Positions 37,802-47,083 of a stretch of 64,000 nt of DNA are shown piece after piece (position 1 is the stretch's first letter; every line of letters starts with the position of its first letter). The stretch covers positions 107,733-171,732 of the forward strand of contig JBCBSM010000002.1 in assembly GCA_039819165.1 (NCBI GenBank), given 5' to 3'. Origin of the DNA: Planctomycetota bacterium. GTDB lineage: Bacteria > Planctomycetota > Phycisphaerae > Phycisphaerales > UBA1924. The notes below the pieces were generated by a model. The model saw only the letters and a list, made by a program, of their open reading frames with translations. It searched no databases and had not been told where the DNA came from. Both the position numbers and the translations under genes were made by a program.

Positions 37802-38316
37802 GCGCGCCCGAACATCCAGTGTCGCTTTACGCTGCGTTCCGAGATTCCCGTAGCCGCGGCGATGCCGGACGTCCCCAGGCCCGCGAAGATCCGAAGCTCC
37901 ACGATCGTCGCGAGTTGTCGGTCCTGCTTATCGAGCGTGTCGAGCGCCTCATCGAGCGCGATGAGATCGATGGCGGCCAGGCCACTCGCCGGCAATTCAT
38001 CCCCGGCCCGTGCCCGCGTCCGCTTGCGATCTCGCTTCTGCGCGGATCGCTTGTGGGCATGGTTCACGAGCAGCCGACGCATCGTTCGCGTCGCCAGCGC
38101 AAAGAAGTGCTCGTCAGATTGGACGTTATGCATGGCCGCGATCGCCATGTACGCCTCGTGTACGAGAGCCGTTGGCTGCAGTGTGTGGTCCGGCGATTCG
38201 GTGCGCAGCATGCGGCTTGCAAGCTTTCGCAATTCATCGTAATGCAACTCGACGAATCGATCAATGGTGTTTTCCGCAATGCGGCCTTCGTCTTCCGTGG
38301 AGCTGCCGGTCGCCAT
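37774..38316 (-). CDS. ECF-type RNA polymerase sigma factor, second copy
   Basis: The 180-residue protein has region 2 (FVELHYDELRKLASRMLRTESPDHTLQPTALVHEAYMAI) and region 4 (LDKQDRQLATIVELRIFAGLGTSGIAAATGISERSVKRHWMFGRAWLRSKL). It belongs to the same planctomycete ECF group as the factor at 30496, with TLQPTALVHEAY matching TLHATALVHDAY. The ATG at 38316 is used because the longer frame upstream is unrelated sequence crossing the divergent promoter region. The gene is the first of a sigma-kinase operon, and a calcium-binding-repeat protein gene is read divergently 201 bp away. Confidence 0.93.
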   Translation of the reverse strand: MATGSSTEDEGRIAENTIDRFVELHYDELRKLASRMLRTESPDHTLQPTALVHEAYMAIAAMHNVQSDEHFFALATRTMRRLLVNHAHKRSAQKRDRKRTRARAGDELPASGLAAIDLIALDEALDTLDKQDRQLATIVELRIFAGLGTSGIAAATGISERSVKRHWMFGRAWLRSKLCH

Positions 38317-38352
38317 TCGTCTCCCCGTCCGTGATTCGCGCCGCCGCCGACC

Positions 38353-38391
38353 AAAAAACCGGTCCTTCGTGGCCCCGCTCGGCGCGGTTCC
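38353..38391 (-). promoter_or_regulatory. Motif pair shared by both sigma-kinase operons (copy B)
   Basis: On the minus strand GGAACCGC (38391-38384) is followed after 25 nt by TTTTTT (38358-38353), upstream of the second sigma factor. Copy A has the same order and spacing within one base. Two copies are too few to exclude chance. Confidence 0.3.
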
Positions 38392-38517
38392 TGCTTGTGT
38401 ATCCAATGCGATGGCGCCGGGATGCGACGTTCGCCAATGGATCCAAAGCAATGTCCTGCCGGCATCACATCGCAGCGTGGAGTTTATCGATCGGACCAAG
38501 CACACGAGGAGATGCCC

Positions 38518-39735
38518 ATGCATGCGAACGTTCTCACCGCGTCGACACTGGCCGCTTGCGTTACCGCGACGGCGTGGTCCCAGGGCGGCTGGACGCCGCC
38601 GCCGCCGACCGCCGATCCGCTCCGGCCCCAGGAATTCCCCGGCGGATCGTACGTCCTGCCGACTTTCCCCATCGATCGCCGGCCGATCGCCTTCCAAAGC
38701 CTGCGACTGGACACGGCCAACGTCCAGCATCTTCTTGGCGACAATGACGACGCCAATGGCAATGGTCATCCCGATCCGGACGACAACTGGGCGGGATTCG
38801 ATGCACTTATTACCAAGCTCGACGCGCTGTACGACAGCGGCTGGCGCCGCATCGCGCTAAACCGTGCAACCGGCGATCTTTCGCTCGCGTTCGCCGACAT
38901 GACGGCATGGCAGCAGTACGGCTACCTGACGTTCATCCGCGAGTGGGCCGACGCGCACCCCGAGGTATCGCTCGAGATCTACATCCTGCCGCAGTCCATC
39001 TCGTTTGTAAGCGAGAGCGATCTCAACGATCCGGCGACGATGCAGGACGTGCTGGTGGACTTCGAGCCGTGGCACAACAGCGGCATCCGGACGATCTGGC
39101 TCGATAGCAGCTTCGGTAACGCATCGCTGCTCGAGGCGATCAACAAGAGCCCGCTGCTGTACGACGTTGATTCGGATCGCAGGACGTACATCGCGAGCGA
39201 AGCGGGGTCCGGGCTTATCACCGCGCCGGGCGTCTGGCCCACTGAGTCCCAGATTCCCTGGCTCGCCGCGAGCCAGAATCCTTTCTGGTGGAGCACGAAC
39301 TTTGGCCTCGCAACGCCCGTCAACCCGCTGCTCTCCAGCGTTGGCTATTGGTACATGACCGGAAGTCTCGGCGACATCGAGGACGCGTACAACCACGTAC
39401 GCGGGGGCAAGTGGCTCGGCATCCAAGTCGGATCGATGCCGGCGACCGAGTGGGTCCGTCGAGTGTGCGAGTTCGGGAACATCAGCACCCCCGCCGACTT
39501 CAACGGCGATGGCACCGTCAACAGCCTGGACTACCTCCTGTTTATGTCGCAGTACTCGGATCCCGATGACGCCGACGACCCGACGTTCTTCGAGGGCGAC
39601 TACGACCAGGACGGCTTGGTCACGAGCCTCGACTACTTTGCGTTCATGAACGACTACTCGGCGGGCGGTGGCTCCCCCCGGTTCCTCGGGGTCTCGCAGC
39701 AGCCGCCGCTGTGGCCGGAGCACCGGACGCCCTGA
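38518..39735 (+). CDS. Secreted protein with EF-hand/dockerin-like repeats
   Basis: The 405-residue protein has a signal peptide (MHANVLTASTLAACVTATAWS) and a central domain of about 290 residues that I do not recognise, with an acidic DNDDANGNGHPDPDDN loop that looks calcium-binding. The C-terminal part has two EF-hand loops, DFNGDGTVNSLDYLLFM and DYDQDGLVTSLDYFAFM, a dockerin-like pair. GAGGAG seven bases before ATG 38518 favours this start over ATG 38512. It is divergent from the second sigma-kinase operon, as the dockerin protein at 31272 is from the first. Confidence 0.8.
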   Translation: MHANVLTASTLAACVTATAWSQGGWTPPPPTADPLRPQEFPGGSYVLPTFPIDRRPIAFQSLRLDTANVQHLLGDNDDANGNGHPDPDDNWAGFDALITKLDALYDSGWRRIALNRATGDLSLAFADMTAWQQYGYLTFIREWADAHPEVSLEIYILPQSISFVSESDLNDPATMQDVLVDFEPWHNSGIRTIWLDSSFGNASLLEAINKSPLLYDVDSDRRTYIASEAGSGLITAPGVWPTESQIPWLAASQNPFWWSTNFGLATPVNPLLSSVGYWYMTGSLGDIEDAYNHVRGGKWLGIQVGSMPATEWVRRVCEFGNISTPADFNGDGTVNSLDYLLFMSQYSDPDDADDPTFFEGDYDQDGLVTSLDYFAFMNDYSAGGGSPRFLGVSQQPPLWPEHRTP

Positions 39736-39991
39736 CCGTTCCCGTTCTTGCATCGCGTGCCTCGGGCCACGTCCACGTCCATGGGCGTGCGCTCGAGGCT
39801 TATCACGGTCCAGCCCCACGCTCGACCCCGGAATGGGAGCGGACGGCGGCTTCGGCCGCTTGGACGAACGTCCCGGCATCGACGTGATCCCGCCCGCCAG
39901 CGGTGGCCGCCTCCCCGGAGGCGTGCCAGCGGCTCGGTTAGGATGCCCGACACGACGCGAATCACCACGGTCACTTGCCCAGGAGCCAGAC

Positions 39992-42900
39992 ATGGCAGCT
40001 CATCGAACCGCATGCTCTTCGTTGCAGATCCTGCTGGCCTGCTGCTGGTTCGCTGCCTCGGCCCGGGCAGCCAGCGCTGGCGCGAGTCAGCAGCAAGGCG
40101 AGACCCCGGAGTCCATGAGCGCCGAGACGTTCGCCGGACTGGAGCTGCGATCGATCGGCCCCGCGCTCATGTCGGGTCGCGTGTCCGATCTCGCCGTGCA
40201 TCCGGAGGACCAGAGCACGTGGTACGTCGCCGTCGGAAGCGGCAATCTATGGAAGACGACCAACGCGGGCACCACCTGGAACGCCATCTTCGACGACCAG
40301 GGCTCATACTCGATCGGCTGCGTGACGCTCGATCCGCGCAATCCCGAGGTCGTCTGGGTTGGCACCGGCGAGAACGTCGGCGGACGCCACGTCGGCTACG
40401 GCGACGGCGTGTACCGGAGCCGCGACGGTGGTGCGTCGTGGGAGCACCTCGGGCTGAGGGACTCGCAGCACATCGGGATGATCGCGGTCGATCCGCGTGA
40501 CTCGGACACCGTGTACGTCGCCGCCGAGGGTCCGCTGTGGTCCCCCGGCGGCGATCGCGGACTGTTCAAGTCCACCGACGGCGGGCAGACCTGGGAGAAG
40601 ATCCTCGGCGGGAGCGAATACACCGGTGTCAACGAACTACACCTCGATCCGCGCAACCCCGACGTCATGTACGCCGTGACGCAGCAGCGCTTCCGGAACG
40701 TCGCAGCCCTGATCAACGGCGGGCCGGAGAGCGGCATCCACAAGTCCACCGACGGCGGACGCACCTGGCGGGAACTCACCAGCGGCATCCCATCGGAGGA
40801 CAAGGGCCGCATCGGCCTTGCCGTCTCGCCGATCGATCCGGACATCGTCTACGCGACCATCGAACTCGCCCACCGCCAGGGCGGCTTCTACCGCAGCACC
40901 GATCGCGGCGAATCCTGGACGAAGGGCGCCGAGTACATCTCGGGCGGCACGGGTCCCCACTACTACCAGGAGATCTTCGCAAGCCCGCACAAGCTCGACC
41001 GGGTCTACCAGATGGACGTGCGTGCGCACGTGACCGAAGATGGTGGCAAGACCTTCCGGCGGCTGCAGGAGACGCACAAGCACAGCGACAACCACGCGCT
41101 CGCCTTCAACCCCAGCGATCCCGAGTACCTGCTCATGGGATCCGACGGCGGCCTGTACGAGAGCTGGGACCTCGGCGAGACGTGGAAGTTCACCGCCAAC
41201 CTCCCCGTCACGCAGTTCTACAAGGTCGCCGTAGACTATGACGAGCCGTTCTACCACGTCATCGGCGGCACCCAGGACAATGCCACCCAGTACGGCCCGT
41301 CGCGCACCGACAACATCCACGGCATCCGCAACTCCGACTGGATGATCACCGTCTTCGGCGACGGGCACCAGCCCGCGATCGACCCGACGAACCCCGACAT
41401 CATCTACTCGCAGTGGCAGCAGGGAAACCTGGTGCGCCACGACCGCAAGACCGGCGAGATCGTCTACATCCAGCCCCAGCCGGGCGCCGACGAGGAAACC
41501 GACCGCTTCAACTGGGACGCACCCATCCTGATCAGTCCGCACGATCCGGCCCGCCTCTTCTTCGCGAGCCAGCGCGTTTGGCAAAGCGACGACCGTGGCG
41601 AGTCCTGGGTCGCCATCAGCGGCGATCTCTCGCGCGGCATCGAGCGGCTGACCGAACCGATGATGGGGCGCGTGTGGAGCTTCGACGCCATCTGGGACCT
41701 CTACGCGATGTCCAAGTACGGCACCATCACCTCCCTCTCGGAATCGCCGCAGCAGGCCGGCTTGATCTACGCCGGCACGGATGACGGGCTGATCCACGTG
41801 ACCGAGGACGGCGGGCGGACCTGGCGGGCAGCCGGCCCGCTTCCCGAGGTGCCCGACTTCGCGTTCGTCAACGACATCAAGGCCGGCCTGCACGATGCCG
41901 ACACCGTCTATGTCTGCCTCGACAACCACAAGGCAGGCGACTTCGCCCCGTACGCGCTCAAGAGTTCCGACCGCGGCCGCACCTGGACGTCGATCGGCGC
42001 CAACCTGCCCGACCGGCACATCGTCTGGAGGCTGGTGCAGGACCACATCAAGCCGGAGTTGCTCTTTGTTGGCACGGAGTTCGGCGTCTTCTTTAGCGTG
42101 AACGACGGGCAGGACTGGATCGAGCTGACCGGCGGCGTGCCGAACATCCCGTTCCGCGACCTCGCGATCCAGACGCGCGAGGACGATCTGGTCGGCGCGA
42201 CATTCGGCCGGGGCTTCTACATCCTCGACGACTACTCTCCGCTGCGGAGTGTCTCCGAAGATACGCTCGAGCAGGACGTGGACCTCTTCCCCGTGCGCGA
42301 TGCGTGGTGGTACGTGCCCCGTCGCACGCTCGGCTACGGCCAGAAGGCCTCCCAGGGCGACGCCTTCTTCGTTGCGCCAAATCCACCATTCGGCGCCACC
42401 TTCACGTACTACCTCCGGGAACCGCTCGAGACGCGAAAGGAAATCCGCACGAAGCGCGAGACGAAGATCGCCGAGACCGGCGGCGATACGCCCACGCCTG
42501 GGTGGGACGCGCTCCGCGAAGAAGAACAGGAAGAACCCCCCGCCGTCGTGCTCACCGTGCGCGACGCCAACGGCGACGTCGTCCGGCACATCACCGGACC
42601 AACGCAACGCGGCATCCACCGTGTGCAGTGGAGCCTGACCTACCCCTCTACCGATCCGTGGGTCGCGGATCGCGGCGAGGATAGCGTGTACGCCATCGGC
42701 GATCCAGACGATGGCGTCCTCGTGACGCCGGGGACATACACCGTGCACCTCTCGACGCGCGTCGACGGCGAACTGATCGACAGCGGAAAGTCGGAGCAGT
42801 TCGAGGTCGTGCCTTTACGCAAGAGCGGCACTCTGCCGGGCGCGTCCCCGAGCGATCTGGTCGCGTTCAATCGGGGCATCGCGGAGATGCAGCGGTCCGT

Positions 42901-43315
42901 AGCCGGAGCGAGGCGTGTCCTGCAGGACACGGGGCGCCGGCTCGGCGCTATTAGGCAGACCCTCGATCGGTCGATCGTCGACGACGCCACGCTCGGCGAT
43001 GAAGTCAGGCTGATGGCGCGACGCGTCGCCGATATGCAGGAACGGCTCTCCGGCAACGAGCGGCGTGGCCTGGCGAATGACCAGGGGCCCGTCTCCATCT
43101 CGCGGAGACTAAGCGTGGCGCAGTTCGGGACCCAGTACGCGCTGCACGGCCCCACGCCGACACACCGCGAGTCGTATGACATCGCTCGGCGGACATTCGC
43201 CGACCTGAAGGCGGAACTGGATCGCCTGGTGACGCGTGAACTTCCGGAACTGGAACGCCGCCTCGATGAGGCGGGCCTGCCCTGGACGCCAGGCCGCGCC
43301 GTGCCCGGTCGCTGA
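39992..43315 (+). CDS. Exported BNR/VPS10-type beta-propeller protein, copy 1
   Basis: The 1107-residue protein has a signal peptide (SLQILLACCWFAASARA) and then many BNR/Asp-box repeats of the form SxDGGxTW (for example STDGGQTWEKI, STDGGRTWREL, TEDGGRTWRAA), the seven- or ten-bladed propeller arrangement of sortilin/VPS10 and sialidase-like proteins. The segment GPALMSGRVSDLAVHP starts the propeller and GRGFYILDDYSPL ends it. The last 350 residues hold an immunoglobulin-like region and a helical stretch rich in Glu/Arg. No catalytic residues of sialidases can be assigned, so the annotation 'glycosyl hydrolase' often given to such proteins would be a guess. A second copy follows. Confidence 0.85.
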   Translation: MAAHRTACSSLQILLACCWFAASARAASAGASQQQGETPESMSAETFAGLELRSIGPALMSGRVSDLAVHPEDQSTWYVAVGSGNLWKTTNAGTTWNAIFDDQGSYSIGCVTLDPRNPEVVWVGTGENVGGRHVGYGDGVYRSRDGGASWEHLGLRDSQHIGMIAVDPRDSDTVYVAAEGPLWSPGGDRGLFKSTDGGQTWEKILGGSEYTGVNELHLDPRNPDVMYAVTQQRFRNVAALINGGPESGIHKSTDGGRTWRELTSGIPSEDKGRIGLAVSPIDPDIVYATIELAHRQGGFYRSTDRGESWTKGAEYISGGTGPHYYQEIFASPHKLDRVYQMDVRAHVTEDGGKTFRRLQETHKHSDNHALAFNPSDPEYLLMGSDGGLYESWDLGETWKFTANLPVTQFYKVAVDYDEPFYHVIGGTQDNATQYGPSRTDNIHGIRNSDWMITVFGDGHQPAIDPTNPDIIYSQWQQGNLVRHDRKTGEIVYIQPQPGADEETDRFNWDAPILISPHDPARLFFASQRVWQSDDRGESWVAISGDLSRGIERLTEPMMGRVWSFDAIWDLYAMSKYGTITSLSESPQQAGLIYAGTDDGLIHVTEDGGRTWRAAGPLPEVPDFAFVNDIKAGLHDADTVYVCLDNHKAGDFAPYALKSSDRGRTWTSIGANLPDRHIVWRLVQDHIKPELLFVGTEFGVFFSVNDGQDWIELTGGVPNIPFRDLAIQTREDDLVGATFGRGFYILDDYSPLRSVSEDTLEQDVDLFPVRDAWWYVPRRTLGYGQKASQGDAFFVAPNPPFGATFTYYLREPLETRKEIRTKRETKIAETGGDTPTPGWDALREEEQEEPPAVVLTVRDANGDVVRHITGPTQRGIHRVQWSLTYPSTDPWVADRGEDSVYAIGDPDDGVLVTPGTYTVHLSTRVDGELIDSGKSEQFEVVPLRKSGTLPGASPSDLVAFNRGIAEMQRSVAGARRVLQDTGRRLGAIRQTLDRSIVDDATLGDEVRLMARRVADMQERLSGNERRGLANDQGPVSISRRLSVAQFGTQYALHGPTPTHRESYDIARRTFADLKAELDRLVTRELPELERRLDEAGLPWTPGRAVPGR

Positions 43316-43423
43316 CCACCGCGACGCCACGCTCGCTGGCGCGGCGCTGCCCAATTTCGCCGGCATTCCGAGGGCGGCATCGACCACGCCGCCGTCCGCG
43401 GCGTGGGCCTACATATTCTCCGC

Positions 43424-43430
43424 AAGGAGG
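43424..43430 (+). promoter_or_regulatory. Perfect Shine-Dalgarno setting a GTG start
   Basis: AAGGAGG lies 6 nt before GTG 43437 and fixes that codon as the start of the second propeller gene. Confidence 0.8.
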
Positions 43431-43436
43431 TGCGTC

Positions 43437-46400
43437 GTGAGCGATTTGCTGCCAATCCGATCCATGTTGTTCCTCGCCGGGGCCGCCGTGATCGGCTGCG
43501 CACCGACTCACACCCAGGGCGGTGAATGGGCGAGCGCCGGGACTACCCGGGGACCGCGGGTGGTTGCGCCCCAGGAGGGCATCCAGGCCCCCACGGCCGA
43601 TGCCGCCGCCCAGGAAGCGGAGTCCGAAGAAGAACCGGTGATGAGCGCCGGTTCCTTCTCGGGGCTCAAGTTCCGCTCGATCGGGCCCGCCCTCATGTCC
43701 GGACGCATCGGCGACCTTGCCGTCAATCCCCACCGCGACGCCGAGTACTACGTCGCCGTTGCCAGCGGCAATGTCTGGAAGACGGTCAACGACGGCATCA
43801 CGTTCGAGCCGGTCTTCGATGGCGAGGGCTCGTACTCGATCGGGTGCATCACCCTCGATCCCAACGACACCAACGTCGTCTGGGTCGGCACGGGCGAGAA
43901 CAACTCGCAGCGTTCGGTCTCCTTTGGCGACGGCGTCTACAAGAGCATCAATGGGGGTGGCAGCTGGACCAATGTCGGCCTGCCCGAATCCGAGCACATC
44001 GGCATGATCGCAGTCGATCCGCGCGACTCGGACACCGTGTACGTCGCGTCGCAGGGGCCACTCTGGCGGTCCGGCGGCGACCGTGGCCTCTACAAGACGA
44101 TCGACGGCGGCGAGACCTGGGAGCGCATCCTCCACGTCTCCGACGACACCGGGATCAATGAGGTCCACCTCGACCCGCGCAACCCCGACGTGCTGTACGC
44201 CTCCGCCTACCAGCGTCGGCGGCACGTCTGGACGCTCATCAATGGCGGGCCCGAGGGCGGCCTCTGGAAATCCACGGATGCCGGAGCCACCTGGAAGGAG
44301 ATCAACTCGGGCCTGCCGGGCGAGGACAAGGGCCGGATCGGCCTGGACATCTCGCCGGCCGACCCCGACGTGCTCTACGCCATCGTCGAAGCGGCCAAGG
44401 GCGAGAGCGGCTTCTACCGCTCGGACGACCGCGGCGAGACCTGGACAAAGATGAGCGGCCACGCCACCACCAGCCCGCAGTACTACAACGAGATCGTCTG
44501 CCATCCCACCGATGTCGACACCGTCTATTCGCTCGACACGTTCATGCACGTCACCCGCGACGGCGGCAGGAGCTTCCAGGTCGTGCCCCGCATGAACCGG
44601 CACGTCGACGACCACGCGCTGTGGATCGATCCAGAGGATCCCCTCCACATGCTCGTCGGCTCCGATGGCGGCCTCTACGACACGCACGATGCCGGCGAGA
44701 ACTGGCGGTTCATGGCAAACCTGCCGATCACCCAGTTCTACCGCGTCAACGTCGACAACGCCGAGCCCTTCTACAACATCTACGGCGGCACGCAGGACAA
44801 CAACACGCAGGGCGGGCCATCGCGCACCACCGATCGCGGCGGCATCATGAACGAGCACTGGTTCATCACCGTTGGCGGCGACGGCTACGAGACGGTCGTC
44901 GACCCACAGGACCCGAATCTGGTCTACAGCCAGTGGCAGTACGGCGGGCTGGTGCGCCACGACCGGCGGTCCGGCGAGGTCGCCGACATCCGGCCCCTGG
45001 CGCGTCCCGGCGACGAGCCGTACGTCTTCAACTGGGATACGCCGCTCATCATGAGCCCGCACGACAACGAGCGGCTCTACTTCGCGGGCAATTTCCTGTT
45101 CCGATCCGACGATCGCGGCAACAACTGGCGGATCGTCAGCCCGAACCTCACCCGCGGCATCGATCGAAACACGCTCGAGGTCATGGGCGTGATCCAGAAG
45201 CCCGACGCGGTCGCCAAGCACAATTCGACGTCGATCTACGGCAACGCCGTCGCGCTCGACGAATCCCCCATCGCCGAGGGGCTCCTCTATGTTGGCACCG
45301 ACGACGGACTCATCCATGTCACCGAGGATGGCGGCGAGAACTGGCGCAGGATCGAGCGCATCGAGGGCGTGCCGGAGAGGACCTACGTCAGCTGCCTGCA
45401 CGCATCGATGGTCGATCCCGACGTCGTCTTCGCCACCTTCGACAACCACAAGATGGGCGACTTCGCCCCGTATGCCTATCGCTCCGATGACCGCGGGAGG
45501 ACGTGGACGCCGATCACCGGCGACCTGCCCGAGCGCGACATCTGCTACGTCATCCGCCAGGACCACGCGAATCCGGATCTGCTGTTCCTCGGGACCGAGT
45601 TCGCGGCGTACTTCACCGTCGATGCGGGCCAGACCTGGATCAAGATGAGCGGCGTCCCCACCATCGCCGTCCAGGATCTCGAGATCCAGCGCCGCGAGAA
45701 CGACGTGGTGCTCGGCACGTTCGGCCGAGGCTTCTACGTGCTCGACGACTACTCACCGCTCCGGACCATCAGCGAAGACGTGCTCACCGGCAAACCCGTG
45801 CTGTTCGGCGTCAAGGACGCGCCGCTCTACGTCGAGCGGAGCCGGCTCGGCCACACCAACGGCCGGGGATACCAGGGCGCCTCCTTCTACGCCGCGCCCA
45901 ACCCCCCATTCGGCGCGATCTTCACCTACCACCTCGCCGAGAAGATCACCACGCTCGAAGAGCAGCGGCACGAGCGCGAAGATGAGGAAGGCTGGGCGTA
46001 CCCCGGCATTGATGAGCTTCGCGCCGAGGACCTCGAGACTGCGCCGCGAGTCGTCCTCACGGTGCGCGACGAGGCCGGAGGCGTCGTCCGGCGCGTCGAG
46101 GGTGGGCGCGACAAGGGCTTCCATCGCACCGCGTGGGACCTGCGGTACCCATCGGAGCAGCCCGTCGAGCTCTCGAGTGGCGAGGTGTCGGACTTCGCAC
46201 CACCACCGGCCGGCCCGCTCGTTGCATCCGGCACCTACTCGGTCACGCTCGATCTCTACCACAACGGTGCCGTCGAACGGCTCGCCGGCCCAGAGCAATT
46301 CGGCGTGTATGCGTTGGACCTCGCGACCATGCGGGACGCCGATCCCAGGGGCTCGCTGGCGTTTGCCCGCGAAGCCTCCGAACTGCGTCGACGGGTCGTG

Positions 46401-46805
46401 GGCGCCATCCGGGCGTCCGGCGAGGCCGAGAATCGCATCCGCTACCTGCGGCAGGCCATCCTCGACACGCCGGCCGCCGGCCCCGAGCATGACGAGCGAC
46501 TGGAGACCATTCGCACCGATCTTGCCGGCATCCTCGTTGAATTGCGGGGCGACCCAACACTCCGCCGGCGAAATCGCCCGCAGGACCCATCGATCGGCGA
46601 CCGCATCGGCGCCGTCGTCTCCGGCCGGCTGCGAGTCACCAGTCCACCGACCGGCACGCATCGCGAGCAGTACGATTTCGCGGCCGAGTCGTTCGCTCGG
46701 GCACATGCGGAGCTCCGCCGCGTGATCGATCGCTTGGTCGAGTTGGAGTCCGAACTGGAGGAACTGGGAGCACCCTGGACGCCCGGCCGGGTGCCGTCGC
46801 GGTAG
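43437..46805 (+). CDS. BNR/VPS10-type beta-propeller lipoprotein, copy 2
   Basis: The 1122-residue protein is a paralogue of the one encoded just upstream. Its N-terminus (SMLFLAGAAVIGCAPTHT) ends in a lipobox VIGC, so unlike copy 1 it should be lipid-anchored. After a Glu/Ala-rich linker comes the same propeller (GPALMSGRIGDLAVNP, many SxDxGxTW boxes, GRGFYVLDDYSPL), then the same C-terminal extension with LTVRDEAGGVVRRVEGG and a final WTPGR. The start is GTG behind a perfect ribosome site. The 121-bp gap and shared strand suggest joint transcription. Binding or processing of an exported polymer is plausible but unproven. Confidence 0.88.
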   Translation: MSDLLPIRSMLFLAGAAVIGCAPTHTQGGEWASAGTTRGPRVVAPQEGIQAPTADAAAQEAESEEEPVMSAGSFSGLKFRSIGPALMSGRIGDLAVNPHRDAEYYVAVASGNVWKTVNDGITFEPVFDGEGSYSIGCITLDPNDTNVVWVGTGENNSQRSVSFGDGVYKSINGGGSWTNVGLPESEHIGMIAVDPRDSDTVYVASQGPLWRSGGDRGLYKTIDGGETWERILHVSDDTGINEVHLDPRNPDVLYASAYQRRRHVWTLINGGPEGGLWKSTDAGATWKEINSGLPGEDKGRIGLDISPADPDVLYAIVEAAKGESGFYRSDDRGETWTKMSGHATTSPQYYNEIVCHPTDVDTVYSLDTFMHVTRDGGRSFQVVPRMNRHVDDHALWIDPEDPLHMLVGSDGGLYDTHDAGENWRFMANLPITQFYRVNVDNAEPFYNIYGGTQDNNTQGGPSRTTDRGGIMNEHWFITVGGDGYETVVDPQDPNLVYSQWQYGGLVRHDRRSGEVADIRPLARPGDEPYVFNWDTPLIMSPHDNERLYFAGNFLFRSDDRGNNWRIVSPNLTRGIDRNTLEVMGVIQKPDAVAKHNSTSIYGNAVALDESPIAEGLLYVGTDDGLIHVTEDGGENWRRIERIEGVPERTYVSCLHASMVDPDVVFATFDNHKMGDFAPYAYRSDDRGRTWTPITGDLPERDICYVIRQDHANPDLLFLGTEFAAYFTVDAGQTWIKMSGVPTIAVQDLEIQRRENDVVLGTFGRGFYVLDDYSPLRTISEDVLTGKPVLFGVKDAPLYVERSRLGHTNGRGYQGASFYAAPNPPFGAIFTYHLAEKITTLEEQRHEREDEEGWAYPGIDELRAEDLETAPRVVLTVRDEAGGVVRRVEGGRDKGFHRTAWDLRYPSEQPVELSSGEVSDFAPPPAGPLVASGTYSVTLDLYHNGAVERLAGPEQFGVYALDLATMRDADPRGSLAFAREASELRRRVVGAIRASGEAENRIRYLRQAILDTPAAGPEHDERLETIRTDLAGILVELRGDPTLRRRNRPQDPSIGDRIGAVVSGRLRVTSPPTGTHREQYDFAAESFARAHAELRRVIDRLVELESELEELGAPWTPGRVPSR

Positions 46806-47083
46806 CCCGGGCTACAGGGGTGCTTCCGAGGGATGCCAGGGCGACACGCCGCAACCGAGTCACGCGCCGTCGATGAGCGTGCGGGTGGAGTTCAGGGAGC
46901 CCCGAGTCGAACGATCCGATCTCGCGCGATCGCCCAGCTCGGTGACGACCACGCAACATGCCGGCAAGACCATCTCGATCAACGAATGGTGGACGACCAT
47001 GCCGCCGCCGGACGTCGATGGCCGTGCTTTCCGTGCCGGGGATGCTCGCAAACCGGCGCCATGCCCGGTCGCCATCGCCTGGC
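46806..47083. other. Intergenic stretch at the edge of a decay zone
   Basis: Nothing here has coding character. The last codons of the propeller gene and the following bases form the palindrome GTAGCCCGGGCTAC (46802-46815), which includes the stop TAG. The rest looks like degraded sequence leading into the prepilin remnant. Confidence 0.4.

Noticed and set aside
40637..45566. Two long open frames antisense to the propeller genes (703 and 853 codons).
   Set aside because: Both are Val/Asp/Gly-rich mirror images of the propeller repeats, without ribosome sites or domains.
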